From NCBI GenBank assembly GCA_027450125.1, contig DAIDKG010000600.1:1-10697 (forward strand): a stretch of DNA of 10,697 nt, given 5' to 3'. The notes below the pieces were generated by a model. It saw only the letters and a list, made by a program, of their open reading frames with translations. It had not been told where the DNA came from and ran no database searches. A program made the position numbers and the translations under genes. Source of the DNA: Bordetella sp. (GTDB lineage Bacteria > Pseudomonadota > Gammaproteobacteria > Burkholderiales > Burkholderiaceae_B). This document shows, in pieces, positions 6,560-10,697 of this stretch (within the stretch, counting starts at the first letter, position 1; every line of letters begins with the position of its first letter).

Positions 6560-8050
6560 ATGGATCATCTACTGGCTGCCGTGGACCTGGGGTCCAACAG
6601 CTTTCGCCTTTCCATCGGACGCGTCGTCCAGCAAAACGGTGTGGCACAGATCTACCAGATCGACCGGCTCAAGGAAACCGTGCGCCTGGCCGCAGGCCTG
6701 CGGCCGGACAAACGACTGGACGAACCCGCCATCGAGCGCGCCGTCGCCGTGCTCGAGCGCTTCGGCGAACGGCTGCGCAGCTTTCACCCCGACCGGGTCC
6801 GGGCCGTGGCCACCAACACGTTTCGCGTGGCGCGCAACACCCCCGATTTCCTGCCCGCCGCCGAGACGGCTCTGGGCTTTCCGATCGACGTGATCGCGGG
6901 CCGCGAAGAGGCTCGCCTGATCTACCTGGGCGTGATGCACAGCCTGCCGCCGTCGGACGACCGCCGGCTGGTGATCGACATCGGCGGCGGTTCCACCGAG
7001 GTCATCATCGGCCGCGGCTTCGAACCCAGCCTGCTGACTTCGCTCTACATGGGCTGCGTGAGCTACAGCCGGCAGTTCTTCGGCGACGCCATGGTGGACG
7101 CCCACCGCATGAAGCAGGCCGAGATGGCCGCGCGCCGCGAGATCGAAGTGATCTCCAAGCAGTATCGCAAGATGGGCTGGAAGGCCGCCTACGGTTCCTC
7201 CGGCACGGCCAAGGCGCTCTACGCCATCCTGGGCGAATGCGCTTTTTCCTCCGGCGGCATCACCCGGGCCGGCATGAACAAGCTCAAGGAGCGCATCATC
7301 CGGGCCGGCCGCGTCATCCCCGAGGAACTGCCGGGCATCAAGCCGGACCGCTCCGACGTGCTGCCCGGCGGCCTGGCCATCATGAGCGCTCTCTTCGACG
7401 AGCTGAACATCGACGTCATGCAAACGGGCGACGGCGCCCTGCGCCTGGGCGTGCTCTACGATTTGCTGGGCCGCCACGACCAGCACGACAAGCGCGACGA
7501 ATCGGTGCGGCAGTTCATGAAGCGCTATCACGTCGACGCGCGCCAGGCGTACCGGGTGCGGGAAACGGCGCTGGCGTTCTTCGATGCCATTCTGCCCGGC
7601 GACAATGAAGAACACGCCGACCTGCGCCGCGCGCTGGGCTGGGCGGCCGACCTGCACGAGGTCGGCCTGTCCATCGCCCACAACGGCTATCACCGCCATT
7701 CGGCCTACGTGCTGCAGAACGCCGACATGCCGGGCTTCTCGCGCGCCGACCAGCAGTTGATCGCCCTGCTGGCGCTGGCTCACCAGGGCAAGCTGGGCAA
7801 GGTCGAGGGACTGGTGCGCGACCGGGAGCAATGGCTGGCCATTCTCAGCCTGCGCCTGGCCGTGCTGCTGTTTCGCAGGCGCCAGGACATGGCTCAATTG
7901 CCGCTCTCGGTATCGGTCAAGGGCACCTCCATCGTGGCGAAGGTGCATGGCAAATGGCTGGCAAGCCACCCGCTCAGCGATTTCACGTTGCGCGCCGAAG
8001 ACGCCGAATGGCGCAAGGTCGGCTTCGCGTTCGATTTGATCGAGCACTGA
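6560..8050 (+). CDS. ppx: Exopolyphosphatase of the Ppx/GppA family
   Basis: Ppx removes terminal phosphates from polyphosphate, opposing Ppk; some family members hydrolyse pppGpp instead. The 496-aa protein has the acetate/sugar kinase-Hsp70-actin fold of the family. The first phosphate loop is DLGSNSFRLSIG at 9-20, ATNTFRVARN is at 84-93, and GREEARLIYLG at 114-124 holds the likely catalytic Glu117. The second phosphate loop is DIGGGSTEV at 140-148, and GSSGTAKAL is at 212-220. The C-terminal part (about 315-496) is an HD-like helical domain with WAADLHEVGLSIAHNGYHRHSAYVL (361-385). This places it in the long, two-domain Ppx form. Being divergent from ppk favours polyphosphate over pppGpp as the main substrate, but sequence alone does not exclude GppA activity. 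The start fits the family N-terminus; no Shine-Dalgarno sequence is visible. Confidence 0.95.
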   Translation: MDHLLAAVDLGSNSFRLSIGRVVQQNGVAQIYQIDRLKETVRLAAGLRPDKRLDEPAIERAVAVLERFGERLRSFHPDRVRAVATNTFRVARNTPDFLPAAETALGFPIDVIAGREEARLIYLGVMHSLPPSDDRRLVIDIGGGSTEVIIGRGFEPSLLTSLYMGCVSYSRQFFGDAMVDAHRMKQAEMAARREIEVISKQYRKMGWKAAYGSSGTAKALYAILGECAFSSGGITRAGMNKLKERIIRAGRVIPEELPGIKPDRSDVLPGGLAIMSALFDELNIDVMQTGDGALRLGVLYDLLGRHDQHDKRDESVRQFMKRYHVDARQAYRVRETALAFFDAILPGDNEEHADLRRALGWAADLHEVGLSIAHNGYHRHSAYVLQNADMPGFSRADQQLIALLALAHQGKLGKVEGLVRDREQWLAILSLRLAVLLFRRRQDMAQLPLSVSVKGTSIVAKVHGKWLASHPLSDFTLRAEDAEWRKVGFAFDLIEH

Positions 8051-8051
8051 C

Positions 8052-8075
8052 CGCGGCGGCGGGTCCGCCGCCGCG
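8052..8075. terminator. GC-rich hairpin between convergent ppx and olsB
   Basis: A perfect 10-bp inverted repeat (CGCGGCGGCG, CGCCGCCGCG) with a 4-nt loop begins 1 bp after the ppx stop and ends 12 bp from the olsB stop. It is entirely G/C in the stem and has no T-run on either side. It is therefore not a canonical intrinsic terminator, but it could pause polymerase or block 3' exonucleases on both transcripts. The terminator role is inferred from position. Confidence 0.45.
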
Positions 8076-8087
8076 CCTGGAACAGAT

Positions 8088-8873
8088 CTAGGCCTGCGCC
8101 AGGCCGAAATGGCGGCGGTAGCGGCTGTCCATGCGATCGGTCGACAGCAGCACGGGAAAATCCGCCGCGTTGAAGTCCGGATCCCAGGCCGGTTCGCCGC
8201 AGACCCTGGCGCCCAGCTTGAGATAGCCCTTGATGAGCGGCGGCACGCGCGCAGGCAGCGTGCTGTCCAGCCGCTCGACCGGGTAGCGGTGCAGCGGTTC
8301 GATGCGCGGCGCGTCCGGGGCCTGCAGATGGCCGCAGACGGTGCGCCAGACCTCGGCCGCGGTCACGCCGCCGTCGCGCAGGCTCACGCTGGCGCAGCCC
8401 AGCACATGGCGATATCCGCCGCGGCGCAGGAACTCGGCCAGGCCCGACCAGAGCAGCATGATGGCGGCGCCGCTGCGATAGTCGGCGTGGGTGCAGGAGC
8501 GCCCCACTTCCACCAGTTGGTCGCGCATGCCGGCCAGTCCGGAGAGATCGAATTCCGACTCGGAGTAGTAGCCGCAGCCTTTGCGCGCTTTCTCGGGCGT
8601 GAGAATGCGGTAGGTGCCGACCACCCGCTTGGTGTCCAGCTCGCGCACCATGAGATGTTCGCACCAGGGGTCGAAGCGGTCCTGGTCCAGGCCATCTTCC
8701 GCGCCGGGAAAGACCGCGCCCATGTCTTCGGTAAATACGGAATAGCGCAGGCGCTGGATCTGTTCGACTTCTTCCTGGGTGAGCGCCAGGCCTACCGCCA
8801 GGCCGCGCGAATGCGCGCCTGGCCAAGCTTCGACGCCCTCGGAGGGGGTATCGATACGGGCAAATTCAAGCAT
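8088..8873 (-). CDS. olsB: L-ornithine N(alpha)-acyltransferase (hemolysin-like GNAT), ornithine lipid synthesis
   Basis: OlsB attaches a 3-hydroxyacyl chain from acyl carrier protein to the alpha-amino group of ornithine, giving lyso-ornithine lipid. An O-acyltransferase (OlsA) then completes the lipid. The 261-aa protein has the GNAT-like fold of the 'putative hemolysin' family. RLRYSVFTEDMGA lies at 41-53, VVGTYRILTPEKA at 84-96 and VEVGRSCTHADYR at 121-133. LLWSGLAEFLRRGGYRHVLGCASV follows at 140-163, then the diagnostic C-terminal PPLIKGYLKLGARVCGEPAWDPDFNAADFPVLL (211-243). The ATG at 8873 has AGGAG at proper spacing. No olsA is adjacent. It converges on ppx and is separated from upstream glmM by 116 bp carrying a possible promoter, so it is probably its own unit. 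Family membership is clear; the exact acyl acceptor is inferred from homology. Confidence 0.88.
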   Translation of the reverse strand: MLEFARIDTPSEGVEAWPGAHSRGLAVGLALTQEEVEQIQRLRYSVFTEDMGAVFPGAEDGLDQDRFDPWCEHLMVRELDTKRVVGTYRILTPEKARKGCGYYSESEFDLSGLAGMRDQLVEVGRSCTHADYRSGAAIMLLWSGLAEFLRRGGYRHVLGCASVSLRDGGVTAAEVWRTVCGHLQAPDAPRIEPLHRYPVERLDSTLPARVPPLIKGYLKLGARVCGEPAWDPDFNAADFPVLLSTDRMDSRYRRHFGLAQA

Positions 8874-8915
8874 TGCGCAGAACTCCTGTCATAGACGCCA
8901 GTTTGCAAGCGCGTC

Positions 8916-8934
8916 ATGTCAGTCATCTGACTGA
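8916..8934 (-). promoter_or_regulatory. Perfect dyad with partial Pho-box resemblance in the olsB leader
   Basis: The plus strand at 8919-8934 reads TCAGTCATCTGACTGA: two 7-bp arms (TCAGTCA/TGACTGA) around a 2-bp centre. The overlapping minus-strand stretch 8933-8916, CAGTCAGATGACTGACAT, matches the 18-bp Pho box consensus at 14 positions, with half-sites at 5/7 and 6/7. It lies 42 bp upstream of the olsB ATG. It could be an operator for a dimeric regulator or a weak PhoB site; no good -10 follows at 10 bp, which weakens the PhoB reading. Confidence 0.35.
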
Positions 8935-8937
8935 TCC

Positions 8938-8965
8938 ATTACATAACAGTGAATTCTATGTCCAA
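8938..8965 (-). promoter_or_regulatory. Candidate sigma70 promoter of olsB
   Basis: On the minus strand TTGGAC (8965-8960) and TGTAAT (8943-8938, 5 of 6 matches to TATAAT) are separated by 16 bp. Transcription would start near 8931, within the dyad at 8919-8934. The -35 match is weak, so this is tentative. Confidence 0.3.
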
Positions 8966-8989
8966 AATACGCGGGTTTACCCTGAATAT

Positions 8990-10336
8990 TTATATCGACA
9001 GGGCATCGGCCAGTCTGCGTGCGCAGGACCGGGCCAGCGCCTCGTCCGGCGCTTCGACCATCAGGCGCAGCTTGGGCTCTGTTCCCGAGGCGCGGATCAG
9101 CACGCGCCCCTTGCCGGCCAGCTCGGCCTCGACCGCTACGCGGGCCGCGGCCAGACCGGCATGCGACTGCCAGTCCTGGCCGGGTTTGAGCGGCACGTTG
9201 ATCATGACTTGCGGAAACATGCGCAGGTCGCCCACCCATTCGGCCAGCGGCATGCCGCCGCGGCGCAAGGCCGTGAGCACCTGCAGCGCGGCGACGATGC
9301 CGTCGCCCGTGGTGTGCCGGTCCAGGCACAGCAGATGGCCGGAATTCTCGCCCCCGTAGAGCCAGCCGCGCTCGTTGAGCATTTCGAGTACGTAGCGGTC
9401 GCCCACCTTGGCGCGCGCAAAGGGCACGCCAAGCTCCTGCAGGCGCAGCTCCAGGCCGTAATTGGTCATGAGGGTGCCGGCCACCCCGGCCACCGGCCCC
9501 GCGGACAGGCGCGAGCGCACGATGGCGTAGAGCAGTTCGTCGCCGTCGTACACGCGGCCCGCGGCATCGACCATCAGCAGTCGATCGGCGTCGCCATCGA
9601 GCGCGATGCCCAGATCGGCGCCCTGCCTGGCGACCTCCGCGGTCACGGCCTCGGGATGCATCGCCCCGACATCCTTGTTGATGTTGAACCCATCGGGCGT
9701 GGCACCGATGACATGGACCTCGGCGCCCAGTTCACGGAACACGTGGGGCGCGGTGTTGTAGGCAGCGCCGTTGGCCGCATCGATCACCAGACGCATACCG
9801 GCCAGGTCGAGATCGCCGGGGAAAGTGCTCTTGCAGAACTCAATGTAACGGCCCTGGGCATCGTCGAGCCGGCGCGCGCGCCCCAGCTCTCCCGAGCTCA
9901 CGCAGCCCAGCGGATTGTCCAGCTCGGCCTCGATCCGCAACTCGACCGCGTCGGGCAGCTTCATGCCCTCGGCAGAGAAGAACTTGATGCCGTTGTCGTG
10001 AAAGGGATTGTGCGAGGCGCTGATGACGATGCCTGCCGTCAGACGCAGGGCTCGGGTGAGATAGGCCACCGCGGGCGTAGGGATGGGGCCGGCCAGGACG
10101 ATGTCCACGCCGGCGGCGGCCAGGCCCGCTTCCAGCGCGGATTCGATCATGTAGCCGGAGATGCGCGTGTCCTTGCCGATGAGCACCTTGGCACGGCCCG
10201 ACCGGTTGCCGTGCGCGCCGGCCAGCGCGCGGCCTGCGGCATAGCCCAGGCGCAGCGCAAACCCGGCGTTGATGACCGGGCCGCCGACTTCGCCGCGCAC
10301 GCCGTCGGTGCCGAAATATTTGCGTTGCTGATTCAT
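8990..10336 (-). CDS. glmM: Phosphoglucosamine mutase GlmM
   Basis: GlmM converts glucosamine-6-phosphate to glucosamine-1-phosphate in the cytoplasm, on the path to UDP-GlcNAc for peptidoglycan and lipopolysaccharide. The 448-aa protein closely resembles E. coli GlmM (445 aa). It opens [15 protein letters not shown]. The catalytic phosphoserine loop is [10 protein letters not shown] at 102-111, with Ser108 equivalent to E. coli Ser102. The metal-binding loop is DGDADR at 247-252, the sugar-specificity loop GGENSGH at 328-334, and the phosphate-binding loop [10 protein letters not shown] at 415-424. The start at 10336 is chosen over an in-frame ATG 30 bp upstream. AAGGA sits 8 nt before it, the protein then begins like the family, and its ATG overlaps the folP stop as ATGA. 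This overlap suggests coupling with folP. Confidence 0.97.
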   Translation of the reverse strand: MNQQRKYFGTDGVRGEVGGPVINAGFALRLGYAAGRALAGAHGNRSGRAKVLIGKDTRISGYMIESALEAGLAAAGVDIVLAGPIPTPAVAYLTRALRLTAGIVISASHNPFHDNGIKFFSAEGMKLPDAVELRIEAELDNPLGCVSSGELGRARRLDDAQGRYIEFCKSTFPGDLDLAGMRLVIDAANGAAYNTAPHVFRELGAEVHVIGATPDGFNINKDVGAMHPEAVTAEVARQGADLGIALDGDADRLLMVDAAGRVYDGDELLYAIVRSRLSAGPVAGVAGTLMTNYGLELRLQELGVPFARAKVGDRYVLEMLNERGWLYGGENSGHLLCLDRHTTGDGIVAALQVLTALRRGGMPLAEWVGDLRMFPQVMINVPLKPGQDWQSHAGLAAARVAVEAELAGKGRVLIRASGTEPKLRLMVEAPDEALARSCARRLADALSI

Positions 10337-10697
10337 GCGGATAATCCTTTTTCCACTGCGCGCCATACCTTGAGCGCATCGACTGTCTGCGCCACGTCGT
10401 GCACCCGCACGATGGCGGCGCCGCGCGCCACGCAGGCCAGCGCTCCCGCCAGACTGCCCGGCAGGCGTTCCTGAACAGGCCGGCCGGTGGCCGCGCCTAT
10501 CATCGATTTGCGCGACAGGCCGACCAGCACAGGATACCCATGGGCATCCAGTTCGGACAGCCTGCGCAATAACTCGTAGTTCTGGGTTTGTGTCTTGCCG
10601 AAACCGAAGCCCGGATCGAGCACGATGCGCTCACGGCCGATGCCCGCGGCCTCGCAGGCCCTCACCCGCTCGTGCAGGTACTCGCGCACCTCGCCCA
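10333..10697 (-). CDS. folP: Dihydropteroate synthase FolP, C-terminal part (partial, enters from right edge)
   Basis: FolP condenses 6-hydroxymethyl-dihydropterin pyrophosphate with p-aminobenzoate to make dihydropteroate in folate synthesis, and is the sulfonamide target. Only the last 120 residues are present, out of roughly 270-280 usual. Visible family motifs of the TIM barrel are [12 protein letters not shown], the pterin/phosphate-binding [13 protein letters not shown], the helix [25 protein letters not shown], and the final DALKVWRAV. The frame is open to the edge, so a GTG at 10689 is internal. The TGA overlaps the glmM ATG (ATGA). This pair matches the conserved ftsH-folP-glmM order of proteobacteria, so ftsH may lie to the right; that is expectation, not observation. 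Confidence 0.96.
   Translation of the reverse strand, partial: GEVREYLHERVRACEAAGIGRERIVLDPGFGFGKTQTQNYELLRRLSELDAHGYPVLVGLSRKSMIGAATGRPVQERLPGSLAGALACVARGAAIVRVHDVAQTVDALKVWRAVEKGLSA

Noticed and set aside
6569..8047. A 492-codon minus-strand open frame opposite ppx
   Set aside because: It mirrors ppx almost end to end and reflects GC-rich codon usage. The ppx reading frame has the family motifs.
8930..8948. Another Pho-box half-site candidate (CTGTTAT on the minus strand) upstream of olsB
   Set aside because: The first half fits well (6 of 7), but the second repeat 11 bp on does not match.
8968..8985. A possible glmM terminator (GGGTAAACCC followed by TATTTT on the minus strand)
   Set aside because: The stem is only 3-4 bp with a 2-4-nt loop, too weak to call. 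Some glmM read-through into olsB therefore remains possible.
10337..10366. A 10-codon N-terminal extension of glmM (start at 10366)
   Set aside because: The family N-terminus begins at 10336, where there is a ribosome site and an ATGA overlap with folP.

Overview
The window is about 65% GC by eye, with strong G/C third-position bias. It reads as ordinary chromosomal backbone of a betaproteobacterium of the order Burkholderiales. The gene set and order (pstSCAB, ppk, ppx, an olsB-type acyltransferase, glmM, folP) most resemble Bordetella/Achromobacter (Alcaligenaceae). That assignment is from memory of gene order and protein style, not from a search. I see no mobile elements, CRISPR arrays, rRNA or tRNA genes.

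Layout, left to right. The 3' end of an unrecognised plus-strand gene (1-252) has an Ala-rich tail and converges on the pst operon. The minus-strand operon pstS-pstC-pstA-pstB (4177 down to 340) encodes the high-affinity phosphate ABC transporter. Its promoter carries a near-consensus PhoB box (4255-4272) followed by a -10-like hexamer at the expected spacing, and a stem-loop sits between pstS and pstC. Just upstream of the Pho box, a rho-independent-type hairpin (4282-4312) ends the minus-strand ppk gene (polyphosphate kinase, 6469 down to 4343). ppk is divergent from plus-strand ppx (exopolyphosphatase, 6560-8050) across a 90-bp gap with a perfect TATAAT on the ppx side. ppx converges, over a 37-bp gap filled by a very GC-rich perfect hairpin, on minus-strand olsB (ornithine lipid N-acyltransferase, 8873 down to 8088). 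olsB has its own 116-bp leader containing a perfect dyad. Farther right are minus-strand glmM (10336 down to 8990) and the 3' part of folP. These two overlap by ATGA and continue an operon that enters from the right edge.

How the genes fit together. Pst imports phosphate, Ppk stores it as polyphosphate, and Ppx releases it. OlsB starts synthesis of ornithine lipids, which replace phospholipids in many bacteria under phosphate starvation. The first 8.9 kb is therefore a phosphate-homeostasis neighbourhood. glmM and folP belong to the conserved housekeeping ftsH-folP-glmM block (cell-wall precursor and folate synthesis). phoU, phoB and phoR, often linked to pst, are not in the window, and pstB is followed by a convergent gene. 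I found no clearly undescribed system. The more interesting signals are regulatory: the Pho promoter packed against the ppk terminator, the pstS/pstC hairpin, the dyad and weak Pho-box resemblance before olsB, and two unusual palindromes.
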